Shown one piece after another: positions 5,950 through 14,640 of a stretch of DNA of 21,323 nucleotides. Positions within the stretch are counted from its first letter, which is position 1. Each line of letters opens with the position of its first letter. This stretch comes from Bacteroidales bacterium (lineage in GTDB: Bacteria; Bacteroidota; Bacteroidia; Bacteroidales; Muribaculaceae). Position numbers and translations under genes: made by a program. Below the pieces are notes generated by a model. It saw only the letters and a list, made by a program, of their open reading frames with translations. It was not told the origin of the DNA and ran no database searches. The DNA is taken from positions 1 through 21,323 of the forward strand of contig CAAFXX010000047.1 of NCBI GenBank assembly GCA_900767075.1, written 5' to 3'.

Positions 5950-7395
5950 ATGAAACGAAACATACTGACGGCCCTCCTCGCCGCTGCAGCCGCTTTCTCT
6001 CCGGCTTATGCTGCGCAGAATTCCAATTCCATCACCATGATCGAGGGGATGGTTAACGTCAACCTCGACTTCGACATCGACGAACTGAACGTGAAGTCGA
6101 ACGAGACGATGGTCCTTACCCCTTACCTCGTAAACGAGGGCGACACCCTTTTCCTTCCCTCGCTCGGCGTCTACGGGCGCAACAGCTGGATACAGCGCGA
6201 GCGCGGCGCCTCCCGCATCCCCGAGGAGCCGGCAATGGCAATTCGCGCCAAGGATCACGACACTTATAAATATCACACCGTGACCAAATACCGCGAATGG
6301 TTCGACGGCATGAAGCTCTCCGTGCGTGAAAAGCGCTATGGCTGCGCCGCATGCAACAAAGGCGTCGCCACCGTCGACGACATTGACTTCTGGAACGCAC
6401 CGAACCTTAATTTCGCCTCGATGCTCACTTTCGAGCAGGCTGAGGTCGAGACCGTGAAGGAGCGCAACATCAGCGGCCGCGCCAATGTGGAATTCCCCGT
6501 CAACAAGACAATCCTTCTCGAGGACTTCCGCGGCAACCATGCCGAGCTGGCGCGCATCACCGCCGGCATCGACTCCGTGCGCAACGACAAGGACGTGACC
6601 ATCGAGTCTATCCTTATCAAGGGCTTCGCATCGCCTGAAGGCGCCTACGCCAATAACGAGCGCCTGGCATCCGGTCGTACCGAGGCGCTCAAGAACTATG
6701 TGCAGAGCCTCTATTCTTTCGCCCCGGGCATCATGAAGACAGCCTGGGAGGCTGAGGACTGGGGCGGTCTCCGCGCATGGGTCGAGCAGAGCAACATCGC
6801 CAACCGTCAGGCTATCCTCGACATCATCAACGACAAGAACCTTGCCCCCGACGCCCGCGACCAGAAGATAAAGAGAATGTTCCCCAAGGAGTATTCCATG
6901 CTGCTCAACACTGTCTATCCTTCGCTGCGTCACTCCGAGTATCTTATCAAATATATCGTGCGTTCATATTCCAATCCGGAGGAGATCCTTGCCGTGATGA
7001 AGACGCGCCCCGGCAACCTGAGCCTCGACGAGTTCCTGATTGCAGCCAAGAGCCTCAAGCCCGGCTCGCCGGAATATAACGAGGTGTTCGAGACAGCAGT
7101 CCGCATGTATCCAGACTCTCCGGTGGCTAACTACAACGCCGCCAACACCGCCATCTCGCGCGGACTCTGGGATGAGGCTGCCGCTTACCTCAGCAAGTGC
7201 GGCGATTCCCCGAAGGTTACATTCTCGAAAGGTGTGGTGGCTGCCGGCCGCAAGGACTTCGATACGGCGCGCTCGCTCCTTACCGTGGCGGCACGGCAGG
7301 GCGTGGAGAACGCGCAGGCCATCCTCGGCCAGCTCGACCGCTATGAGGAATATGTGAAGCTTCAGGATTCCATCACCCCCGAGGACATCAAATAA
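5950..7395 (+). CDS. DUF3868 protein with OmpA-like peptidoglycan-binding motif and C-terminal repeats
   Basis: This 481-residue periplasmic protein has a signal peptide ending near AYA-A (residues 20-22). The N-terminal third is a DUF3868-like beta domain and includes a CxxC pair (Cys132, Cys135). Around 217-255, the sequence ESILIKGFASPEGAYANNER followed by LASGRTEALKNYV matches the OmpA-family core: strand, then the NxxLAxxRAxxVxxYL-type peptidoglycan-binding helix. The C-terminal roughly 120 residues (DSPVANYNAANTAISRGLWD and onward) look like TPR-type helical pairs. In fimbrial loci it pairs with the DUF3575 barrel, and here it may tie the assembly site to peptidoglycan. The domain order is visible; the anchoring role is inferred. 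Confidence 0.8.
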   Translation: MKRNILTALLAAAAAFSPAYAAQNSNSITMIEGMVNVNLDFDIDELNVKSNETMVLTPYLVNEGDTLFLPSLGVYGRNSWIQRERGASRIPEEPAMAIRAKDHDTYKYHTVTKYREWFDGMKLSVREKRYGCAACNKGVATVDDIDFWNAPNLNFASMLTFEQAEVETVKERNISGRANVEFPVNKTILLEDFRGNHAELARITAGIDSVRNDKDVTIESILIKGFASPEGAYANNERLASGRTEALKNYVQSLYSFAPGIMKTAWEAEDWGGLRAWVEQSNIANRQAILDIINDKNLAPDARDQKIKRMFPKEYSMLLNTVYPSLRHSEYLIKYIVRSYSNPEEILAVMKTRPGNLSLDEFLIAAKSLKPGSPEYNEVFETAVRMYPDSPVANYNAANTAISRGLWDEAAAYLSKCGDSPKVTFSKGVVAAGRKDFDTARSLLTVAARQGVENAQAILGQLDRYEEYVKLQDSITPEDIK

Positions 7396-7433
7396 GCAAT
7401 GAACCCAATGTTAAATTGGTGCCACAAATGAAT

Positions 7434-7494
7434 TGTAGGGTCGCGACCTGTCGCGCCCGCCAAATAATCGAAATGGCGCGTCATGCCGCGCCAA
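7434..7494. repeat. REP-like palindromic element within the fimbrial operon
   Basis: The element begins TGTAGGGTCGCGACCTGTCG and later contains GGCGCGTCATGCCGCGCC. It has nested palindromes (GTCGCGAC; GGCGCG...CGCGCC) and shares the TGTAGGG start with family A, so the two may be related. It lies in the 154-bp gap between the DUF3868 gene and the major fimbrillin. There it could act as an RNA-stability or partial-termination element that separates pilin mRNA from the assembly genes. It is the only copy in the window. Confidence 0.6.
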
Positions 7495-7549
7495 ATAAAA
7501 ATAGAAAACAACAAACAACCAATTATTCACAATTAAATTTTTATCACAA

Positions 7550-9166
7550 GTGAACAAGCTTAATTATCTCAGTCTCGCAGCCATTGCAACCTTAGGACTT
7601 GCATCTTGCTCGAGCGACGAGCCCGCCAACGGCTCGAATGATCAGGATGTGAACGGAGATCACTACATGGCAGTCACCATCCGCACCGCCGGTATGGGCG
7701 GTACCAAAGCTGCCGTGGCAGGTACTCCCGAATTCGAAGAGCCTGCAGCAGGAAGTAATGAAGGCACAGTCACAAAAGACAACATCTATTTCTATTTCTT
7801 CGATGCTGAGGGTAATCCTTTCCAGCTTTCTCCTGCTAATGTCAACGGTGACGTAGCAACCAACGTTGTACAGCCGCTCGAGATCAACTCGCCTTCCAAC
7901 ACTAACGGAGCCACACCTGATGCAATTCAAGGTGTACTCGTACTGGGTAAGGCTGCCAACGAAGGTTATGTAGGAACAACTCCGGCACAGATGCTCTGTG
8001 TGGCTAATCCCGTCGCAAACAATCTTGACGCCTATGCAAACAAACCTCTTAGCCAGGTTCTTGAACTTGCCACAACTAACTCCGGACTTCCGGCGCTCAC
8101 CAATTTTGTAATGACAAGCTCCACATATGTTGATGGAGGGGAAAAGATTGTCGCCACAGATGTTACCGACAAATTCGCCACAACACCTGATGCCGCCAAA
8201 GCCAATCCCGCCACTATATATCTGGAACGTGTGGCTGCAAAAGTGCGTGCACACGGTCTCGGCGATTATCGTCCCCAGTATAAGGACGCAGAGGGTAATA
8301 TCGTGGCTGACTATCAGTGGAAAGTCAACAATGAGAATGTTGACCTTCAGGTAACTCTCGACGGATGGAGACTCACCAATATCTCCACAAGTTCTCTCGC
8401 ATTCAAGAATGTAGCTGCCGACGGCAATTATTTCACCGGCTGGAACGCTCCCGAACTCCACCGTTGCTACTGGGCTCTCTCTGAGGTCAGCAATCCCCTT
8501 GTAAACAAAATCACATCATTTAATATTTGGGATGCATCTCAGTGGACACGCGGTAATTTCAATGCTGATCAGCCTACTGTAAATATCGCCTATACTTATG
8601 AGAATACACAGTATGCCACTTCTCAGTATACAACTTCTGCAACCGACCGTATGAGCAATGCCACCGGTATTCTTGTCAAGGCTACTGTAAGAATGAGACC
8701 TTCCGGAACCACAGGCGATTTCCAGGATGTTGAACTCGTTCGTTGGGCAGGCGCCTATTATACGGAGGCAGAGCTGAAAAGCATGATTATTGCCAACTAT
8801 AATGTTGCTCATTCCGCCAATCTTACAGCTGATGCAGTATCTTTCGTTAAGGATACAGCTCCCAACAGATGGAAGGCTCAGATTATAAATGCTGCCGGAA
8901 CTGTTATCGACTGGAGCGAAAACTACAACAATATCATGAGATGGATCGGCGGCGCCACTTCTTACTACCTCAACATCGAGCACCTCGGTGGCCTCTATGG
9001 CGTAGTCCGCAACCACATCTATGATTATACAGTAAACGGTGTCATCGGTCTTGGCGTGCCGGGTAACGATCCCGAGAATCCAAAGCCTGAGGACGAGACA
9101 TTCCTCGCAGCTCACGTTAATATCCTGAACTGGCATGTTGTCTCCAATATCGTAACTCTCGAATAA
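7550..9166 (+). CDS. Major fimbrillin candidate, Mfa1/FimA-like lipoprotein
   Basis: This 538-residue lipoprotein is the probable shaft subunit of a type V pilus. It uses a GTG start. The signal peptide ends in lipobox GLASC (Cys20), followed by acidic SSDE, consistent with surface export. GTKAA at 51-55 sits where Porphyromonas fimbrillins are cut by an Arg/Lys protease to open the donor-strand groove, here with Lys53 instead of Arg. The N-terminal domain strand has NIYFYFFDAEG (78-88). The C-terminal half has VERVAAKVRAHGL-type sequence, then RNHIYDY (487-493), a hallmark of these proteins, and a final strand NILNWHVVSNIVTLE. It comes before the anchor gene and is followed by a hairpin, which suits the most abundant subunit. 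Confidence 0.85.
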   Translation: MNKLNYLSLAAIATLGLASCSSDEPANGSNDQDVNGDHYMAVTIRTAGMGGTKAAVAGTPEFEEPAAGSNEGTVTKDNIYFYFFDAEGNPFQLSPANVNGDVATNVVQPLEINSPSNTNGATPDAIQGVLVLGKAANEGYVGTTPAQMLCVANPVANNLDAYANKPLSQVLELATTNSGLPALTNFVMTSSTYVDGGEKIVATDVTDKFATTPDAAKANPATIYLERVAAKVRAHGLGDYRPQYKDAEGNIVADYQWKVNNENVDLQVTLDGWRLTNISTSSLAFKNVAADGNYFTGWNAPELHRCYWALSEVSNPLVNKITSFNIWDASQWTRGNFNADQPTVNIAYTYENTQYATSQYTTSATDRMSNATGILVKATVRMRPSGTTGDFQDVELVRWAGAYYTEAELKSMIIANYNVAHSANLTADAVSFVKDTAPNRWKAQIINAAGTVIDWSENYNNIMRWIGGATSYYLNIEHLGGLYGVVRNHIYDYTVNGVIGLGVPGNDPENPKPEDETFLAAHVNILNWHVVSNIVTLE

Positions 9167-9200
9167 TTCGGATTGACCTTATTCGGACAACAAACTAATA

Positions 9201-9242
9201 GAAGAAGCCGGCAGGCGCCGGTCGGCACATGCCGGCTTCTTC
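9201..9242 (+). terminator. Hairpin after the major fimbrillin gene
   Basis: GAAGAAGCCGGCA (9201-9213) pairs perfectly with TGCCGGCTTCTTC (9230-9242) around a 16-nt loop. It is followed by TTCCCTTT, a poor T tract. It lies 34 nt after the fimbrillin stop and 72 nt before the anchor gene. I read it as a partial terminator or mRNA-stabilising hairpin that keeps the main subunit more abundant than the downstream minor subunits. Confidence 0.7.
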
Positions 9243-9314
9243 TTCCCTTTATTATCACATCACTCTGAATTTCCTCCCTTCTCGACAAAAAAACACCTAA
9301 ACCACCGGTTTAAA

Positions 9315-10373
9315 ATGCTTAAAGTTAATATTTTCAAAAAGTTGCAATTTCTGTCGCTTTGCCTGGCAGCAGCGCTCTCTTTCAGCAGCTGCAACTGGGT
9401 TAAGGACGAGACAGACTGCGTGGATAGCTATAACCTTGTCAAGTTTGTCTACGACTATAATATGAAGTTTGCCGACGCCTTCTCTCCGGAGGTCAAGAGC
9501 GTCACGCTGATGGTATTCGACAGCAAAACCGGCAAGTTGGTGAACCGCTATCAGATGCCTTCGTCGGAACTGACCGACGGCAACGAACTGGCGCTGCGCG
9601 TGCAGCCCGGCTCTTACGACCTTCTGTCGTGGAGCGGCGAATATGCCGACTCATGGGATATCCCCACAGGTACAGTCGGTGAATCAACCCTTGCCGAGTT
9701 CACGGCATATCTCAAGCGCGCTGAAATCGACGGAAAGGCAACCGTCGACGAAGATGTAAAGGCGCTTTATCACGGTCTCGTACATGTAGACCTCCCTTAT
9801 GCTTCCCCGTCGAAGCCCAACCGCGTGACCATGCCCCTCATGAAGGACACCAATGTGGTCCGCGTAATCCTCCAGCAGATTTCCGGCGAGACCGTCGACG
9901 CCTCCCAATATAACTGGGAGATCACCGACGGCAACGGATTCCTCAACTACGACAATTCGATCAGGAGTTTCGCTCCAATCACATATAAGCCCTGGTATCT
10001 GCACACCGGTACCGTGGATATCAATACCAATCCGGTGACTCCTCCGGGCATGCCGCAGGAAAAGACACCCGCTACACGTGCCGAACTCGGCGCCGCCCTC
10101 GCGGAGTTCACCCTCTCGCGCCTCACGATGGACACCGACCCCATCCTGCACATCACCAACAAGGCAGGAGAGACCATCCTCAAGATCAACGTGCGCGACT
10201 ATGCCCTCCTCGTGAAGGGTTATTATAACCGCGACATGTCATCGCAGGAATACCTCGACCGTCAGGACGAATACAACATGACGTTCTTCCTCGACGACGG
10301 CGGACGCTGGTTCTCGACCGTGATCGTGATCAACGACTGGCGAATCATTCGCCACAATACCCCCGTATCCTGA
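9315..10373 (+). CDS. FimB/Mfa2-family fimbrial anchor lipoprotein
   Basis: This 352-residue protein has a lipobox SFSSC (Cys26) and then an acidic NWVKDETDC stretch. FVYDYNMKFADAFSPEV (44-60) and VTLMVFDSKTGKLV (63-76) are the recognisable start of the FimB/Mfa2 N-terminal transthyretin-like domain. The second domain contains VVRVILQQISGETVDASQYN and ends DGGRWFSTVIVINDWRIIRH, the usual C-terminal strand. In Porphyromonas, Mfa2 and FimB stay in the outer membrane, hold the pilus base and limit its length; the same role is inferred here. It lies between the shaft gene and the accessory genes, the expected place, with a 51-nt gap to the next gene. Confidence 0.9.
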   Translation: MLKVNIFKKLQFLSLCLAAALSFSSCNWVKDETDCVDSYNLVKFVYDYNMKFADAFSPEVKSVTLMVFDSKTGKLVNRYQMPSSELTDGNELALRVQPGSYDLLSWSGEYADSWDIPTGTVGESTLAEFTAYLKRAEIDGKATVDEDVKALYHGLVHVDLPYASPSKPNRVTMPLMKDTNVVRVILQQISGETVDASQYNWEITDGNGFLNYDNSIRSFAPITYKPWYLHTGTVDINTNPVTPPGMPQEKTPATRAELGAALAEFTLSRLTMDTDPILHITNKAGETILKINVRDYALLVKGYYNRDMSSQEYLDRQDEYNMTFFLDDGGRWFSTVIVINDWRIIRHNTPVS

Positions 10374-10424
10374 CGGATACACCTTATTCGATAGAAACTC
10401 CTTTATTCTGATAAAGATCTAAAG

Positions 10425-12083
10425 ATGTTTGATTTTCTTAAACATATTATAACAGGCAGACAGCTCCTTCTGGCGGCGGCAATCTCGCCGGTGCTTCTCT
10501 CGGGATGCATCAACGAGGAGGGCACATGTCCCGACGGCGTCTCCGGCGGCAGCGGCACATGGCTTTCGATGAGGGTGGTCAACGCCGACAGCCGGCAGGG
10601 ACGCACCCGTGCCGACGCAGACGGACATCCCGACGAGGCTGCCACCGATCCTGAAAACTACATCGACGGTTCGGACATGACCATCATGCTTCTCGACAAC
10701 CGGAAGATGGTGCGCCACATCTTCGCGCCCGAAGAGATCACTTTGTCTCCCGCCGGATCGGGGAATGATGCCTACGACCTTAAGTTCAAGCTCAACTCCG
10801 ACTATTTCAGCTATGCCGGCTCTATGTCGAGCGTTGATTTTTCACTCATGGTGGTGGCGAACCGCACAGGGCTCGGAGGCGAGACATCGGTTTTCGGAAC
10901 CGACATGCTGAGTCTGAAGCCCTGGATGATTGCAGAAAGGTATCCTTCGTTCACAATGCCGGCACAGACATCGGCGGCATGGATGCCTAATTCCGGTACC
11001 AACCGCATCCCGATGTCGGGCATCATGACCGCCACGGGTATCGACCTGAGCGTGACCAACACCGCCGACAAACCTCTGAATGTCGGAACCGTCACTTTGC
11101 AGCGCAACCTCTGCAAGGTCCGTATCCTCGACGACCTCAACGGTCTTGACGGCGGTTCTGAATACGACCGGATCACTTCCGTGAAGCTTGTCGGCGCCAA
11201 CGGCAAAGGAGCGTTCATCCCCTTGCTGCCCGAAACAGACCCCTGGTACACAAATACCACAGCCCTTGAGACTCCGACGGTAGAGGCTTCCTGGTGGAAT
11301 GCCGGTTCTGAGGTCACGATGCTTAATGCCCCGCAGACGAGTGTGGTCAACAGAAAGGACGGCAACTATACCTGGCAGAATGCGTATTATTGCTACGTGC
11401 CTGAGGCTGCACTTACCGGAAACGGCGCGAAGCTTGTCATCACAGCCAACTATGACGATGACCCCGACCGAACGCGCGAATGGAATCTATCGCTCGATCA
11501 GACAGGCACAGGCGAAAATGCAGGATATACCGGAACGCCATCGTTTGTGCGCAACCATATCTATGAATATCTGGTTCAGGCGGTTTCCGGAGCGAAGCTC
11601 ACCCTGACGCTCAACGTGGTCGACTGGGAATCGCAGACCGTGACATGGGATTACAGCGACAACCCGGGTGTCGCCGACGGCGGCTGGCTTACTTGGACAG
11701 AACTAAATGGTGCAAGACTTCCCGAAGGTACTGTCGGACGACTTGTGTTCGATAATGACCAGACAAAAGTTGTAACCGGTCAGTTCCAGTTCTCACAGCC
11801 GCTTGGCGGCACATGGACCGCTTCTTTCGCTCCGCAAGGTGACACGGAGGCTGACGCTTTCTGTTTCGTGAATACTGACGGTTCTCTCAGCAATACTTTC
11901 AGCGGTACCATTACCGAGGGTGTGATGTCTCAGATAAGGATCAGACCGCGTTATGCTCCTTCACAGCAGCGTTCGGCTCTGCTCGTCTTCACAGTACAAA
12001 CACCCGACGGCAGAATCCTTTCGGGAGATCTCGTGGAAGACGACGATGTCAAACACTTTACAGTGGTGCAGAACTCGAAGTAA
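10425..12083 (+). CDS. Accessory fimbrillin-like lipoprotein with extra C-terminal domain
   Basis: This 552-residue lipoprotein has lipobox LLSGC (Cys28) and then INEEG. GRTRADADG (59-67) places an Arg-Ala cleavage-type motif with Arg62 in the usual position. The fimbrillin-like region ends with FVRNHIYEYLV (374-384) and LTLTLNVVDWESQTVTWDYS (392-411), the normal C-terminus of an Mfa1-like module. The protein then continues for about 140 residues (GGWLTW to QNSK) as a further beta-rich domain. This suggests a minor shaft or tip-proximal subunit that caps or links subunits, similar in role to Mfa3/Mfa4 or FimC/FimD. That equivalence rests on gene order and general layout. Confidence 0.75.
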   Translation: MFDFLKHIITGRQLLLAAAISPVLLSGCINEEGTCPDGVSGGSGTWLSMRVVNADSRQGRTRADADGHPDEAATDPENYIDGSDMTIMLLDNRKMVRHIFAPEEITLSPAGSGNDAYDLKFKLNSDYFSYAGSMSSVDFSLMVVANRTGLGGETSVFGTDMLSLKPWMIAERYPSFTMPAQTSAAWMPNSGTNRIPMSGIMTATGIDLSVTNTADKPLNVGTVTLQRNLCKVRILDDLNGLDGGSEYDRITSVKLVGANGKGAFIPLLPETDPWYTNTTALETPTVEASWWNAGSEVTMLNAPQTSVVNRKDGNYTWQNAYYCYVPEAALTGNGAKLVITANYDDDPDRTREWNLSLDQTGTGENAGYTGTPSFVRNHIYEYLVQAVSGAKLTLTLNVVDWESQTVTWDYSDNPGVADGGWLTWTELNGARLPEGTVGRLVFDNDQTKVVTGQFQFSQPLGGTWTASFAPQGDTEADAFCFVNTDGSLSNTFSGTITEGVMSQIRIRPRYAPSQQRSALLVFTVQTPDGRILSGDLVEDDDVKHFTVVQNSK

Positions 12084-12132
12084 GCACCTCTCTTTTTAAT
12101 CTGACAACAACAACGATACTATACAGACGAAA

Positions 12133-14601
12133 ATGTTTTTTCTGAAGAAAAAGATATCAAAGATAATGCGACTGGCAGGAGCGTTCATGCTCCCCGCCAT
12201 GATGTTCGCATCGTGCTCCGACGAGCTGGAGGCACCCGACACGGATACCTCCGGTCCGCAGCCCGGCTATATCACTATCAGCCTCCGCGACAAGGCTCCC
12301 AGCACCCGTGCAGAAGCCGACGTGGATGCCCTCAACGAGAATCTTATCTCGACAGCATATGTATGTATTTACTCCGCCGGCTCCGATGATAATGCAGTGC
12401 CTGTATTGGCTCAGTCTTTCGAAGTAGGTAAAAATACAAATGCCGAGATTGAAATCCGTCTTAAAAGAGAGATACTTGCCGCTCTTTTCCCGACGGGCAA
12501 CACTTGCCGGGCTTATGTCGTGGCTAATTTGCCTGAGGGTTCCGTGATACCGGAAAAACCAAGTATAAAAGATCTTCAGAATATAGCAATCGAGGCTGAT
12601 TTCGCTACTTCCGCTGCACAACCATCTTTTGTAATGGATGGTGGAAGTGAGTTGACTCTTACAGGTAACATTGCAACACCTTCCCAGTGTACTGTTACAG
12701 GTAATGTAGATCTGACTCGCGCTGCGGCAAAAATTCGTCTGGGCGTGAAAGTCGCTCCCGAGGTTAAGGTGACGACCACCGGTTCTGACGGTCAGAAGAA
12801 AGAAGAGACCTGGATTCCTCAGATAAGCGACGGCATGACTGTCCTCATCTCAAGCGGTGTAAACAAAGCCAAAGTTACACCTGATGCGAAGCCGGCTACA
12901 GACGATTCTTATTACTCGACATCCACGAATGCCGAGAATGAGACTTACCGTGGCAGGACACTTAAGGATCAGGGCGAGAACGTTGGATTTCGCTATCAGC
13001 TGGAAGAACCGTTCTATACGTATCCCAATACATGGTCTGGCAATGACAAAAATATGACCTATATGGTTCTCACCGTGCCTTTCAAGAAAGAAAACGAGGA
13101 GACTTACCGCACATGTTATTACACAGTGCCAGTGGTGCGCGACAATAAGATCACGCGTAATGTATCATACATGGTCAATATCAGCGTCAACATCCTCGGC
13201 AGTTTTAACCCTGATGAGCCGCTCCTCCTTGAGGATCTCAGCTATAAGGCTATTGGCTGGAGTGAGGAAAGCATGGACGTAAATATCAAAGACTATCGCT
13301 ACCTCGTGCTGGACCAGACTGAATATGTCGTCAATAACCTCTCTGAACTCAATGTACCTTTCTACTCATCCCACGAGACAGTTGTTAAATCCGTCACCTT
13401 CAAATATTATCTTTACAATACCTCCGCAGCCGGACTTGTAAAGGAAGTATCGGTATCTAAAGAGCAAAATGAGGCAAGTGAAAACGGGAAAGGTATATAC
13501 CAGACTAATGTTGACAATACCATCAACACCCAGACCAATGCCCGTACCTTGACATTCACTCATGAATTGAAACAAATGACTGCATTTAATAGCAATAATA
13601 GAGAGCTTCAGTTGAGTGGTGAAGGTACTACATATCCATCTGAGAGCACGATAAACTCGAATATCGCGGCTATCGCTCGATATGCAATGACAAACGTGGA
13701 TGCATATTCTCGATTTGACATCGAAATCACGATAATACATAAGGATCTTGAGAATGAAGCCAATACCCCATTCCAAAGGACAATCAAGATTACTCAGTAT
13801 CCGGCTATGTATATTGAAGCCGATCAGAATAACTATACTATGCAGCATTATAATGACGACGAACCTTATGGTCCGGCTGAATATGGTAATGCATATGTTA
13901 ATAATACACAATCAGGAGGAGGTAATATGAATCCCTCGGGTCTTACCGGTGGTAACCGAAATCCTAATATGTATGTCATTAATGTAACGCGACTTTCATC
14001 TGAACGTTACCGTATCGGAGATCCTCGAGTTACAACAATTAATAATCTTGATTATAATAATTGGGCTGAAGCTCCGGCATTGTTTGGGACTACTCCAAGA
14101 ACTTTAGCATATTACTATCCTACTGATACATCTGATGCTATGAAGATGACTATTGCTCCTAAATTTAGAGTTGCTTCTTCATATGGTGTCTCTCCAACAA
14201 TGGACAAGCAAACAGCCCAAAGGCGTTGCGCGTCATATCAGGAACAAGGATATCCTGCCGGTAGATGGAGGCTTCCGACTTATGCCGAAATGGAATATAT
14301 AATATCTCTTTCAAATAGGAATATGATACCGGTTCTATTTTCTGCAAACAGTAGGTATTGGAATGCAAGTGGTAGCTCCTCAGGTCAATTAGGAGCTGAT
14401 GGTTTCCTTGGAAACCCAACAACAAGCACTAACACTCATGTAAGATGCGTTTATGACGAATGGTATTGGGAGTCTGTCGAACCTAAAATGAAACAATCCG
14501 ATACTCCTGGCGAGTGTGAAATCAGGACGGGGCGGAATACATATACAACATTTACGATAGATCCTCATTATGACTTCACTTGGGGTGACAAGGCAAGATA
14601 A
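12133..14601 (+). CDS. Large tip-adhesin candidate of the pilus (possible DUF4906 member)
   Basis: This 822-residue lipoprotein has lipobox MFASC (Cys28), then SDELE, and PSTRAEAD (57-64) with Arg59. The fimbrillin-type core includes DLTRAAAKIRLGV (193-205) and ITRNVSYMVNISVNILGS (340-357). A second beta region starts near VLDQTEYVVNNLSELNVPFY. The C-terminal roughly 150 residues hold AQRRCASYQEQGYPAGRWRL, then PTYAEMEYI, SRYWNASGS and THVRCVYDEWYW. This pattern of paired Cys and W/Y residues resembles the lectin-like DUF1566/FGE-type fold and suggests a binding domain. DUF4906 is my tentative family. The 3' half is strikingly AT-rich compared with the 5' part (17 of 60 G+C at 14281-14340 versus 38 of 60 at 12241-12300), which hints at domain exchange. 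Confidence 0.7.
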   Translation: MFFLKKKISKIMRLAGAFMLPAMMFASCSDELEAPDTDTSGPQPGYITISLRDKAPSTRAEADVDALNENLISTAYVCIYSAGSDDNAVPVLAQSFEVGKNTNAEIEIRLKREILAALFPTGNTCRAYVVANLPEGSVIPEKPSIKDLQNIAIEADFATSAAQPSFVMDGGSELTLTGNIATPSQCTVTGNVDLTRAAAKIRLGVKVAPEVKVTTTGSDGQKKEETWIPQISDGMTVLISSGVNKAKVTPDAKPATDDSYYSTSTNAENETYRGRTLKDQGENVGFRYQLEEPFYTYPNTWSGNDKNMTYMVLTVPFKKENEETYRTCYYTVPVVRDNKITRNVSYMVNISVNILGSFNPDEPLLLEDLSYKAIGWSEESMDVNIKDYRYLVLDQTEYVVNNLSELNVPFYSSHETVVKSVTFKYYLYNTSAAGLVKEVSVSKEQNEASENGKGIYQTNVDNTINTQTNARTLTFTHELKQMTAFNSNNRELQLSGEGTTYPSESTINSNIAAIARYAMTNVDAYSRFDIEITIIHKDLENEANTPFQRTIKITQYPAMYIEADQNNYTMQHYNDDEPYGPAEYGNAYVNNTQSGGGNMNPSGLTGGNRNPNMYVINVTRLSSERYRIGDPRVTTINNLDYNNWAEAPALFGTTPRTLAYYYPTDTSDAMKMTIAPKFRVASSYGVSPTMDKQTAQRRCASYQEQGYPAGRWRLPTYAEMEYIISLSNRNMIPVLFSANSRYWNASGSSSGQLGADGFLGNPTTSTNTHVRCVYDEWYWESVEPKMKQSDTPGECEIRTGRNTYTTFTIDPHYDFTWGDKAR

Positions 14602-14640
14602 ATTAAGAATTTTGAATTAAAACGAAATATAGAAACAGCT

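Noticed and set aside
5626..6933. A 435-codon open frame on the minus strand
   Set aside because: It lies opposite two well-supported fimbrial genes, has valine/glycine/aspartate-rich low-quality sequence, no signal or domain, and arises from high-GC codon bias of the plus-strand genes.
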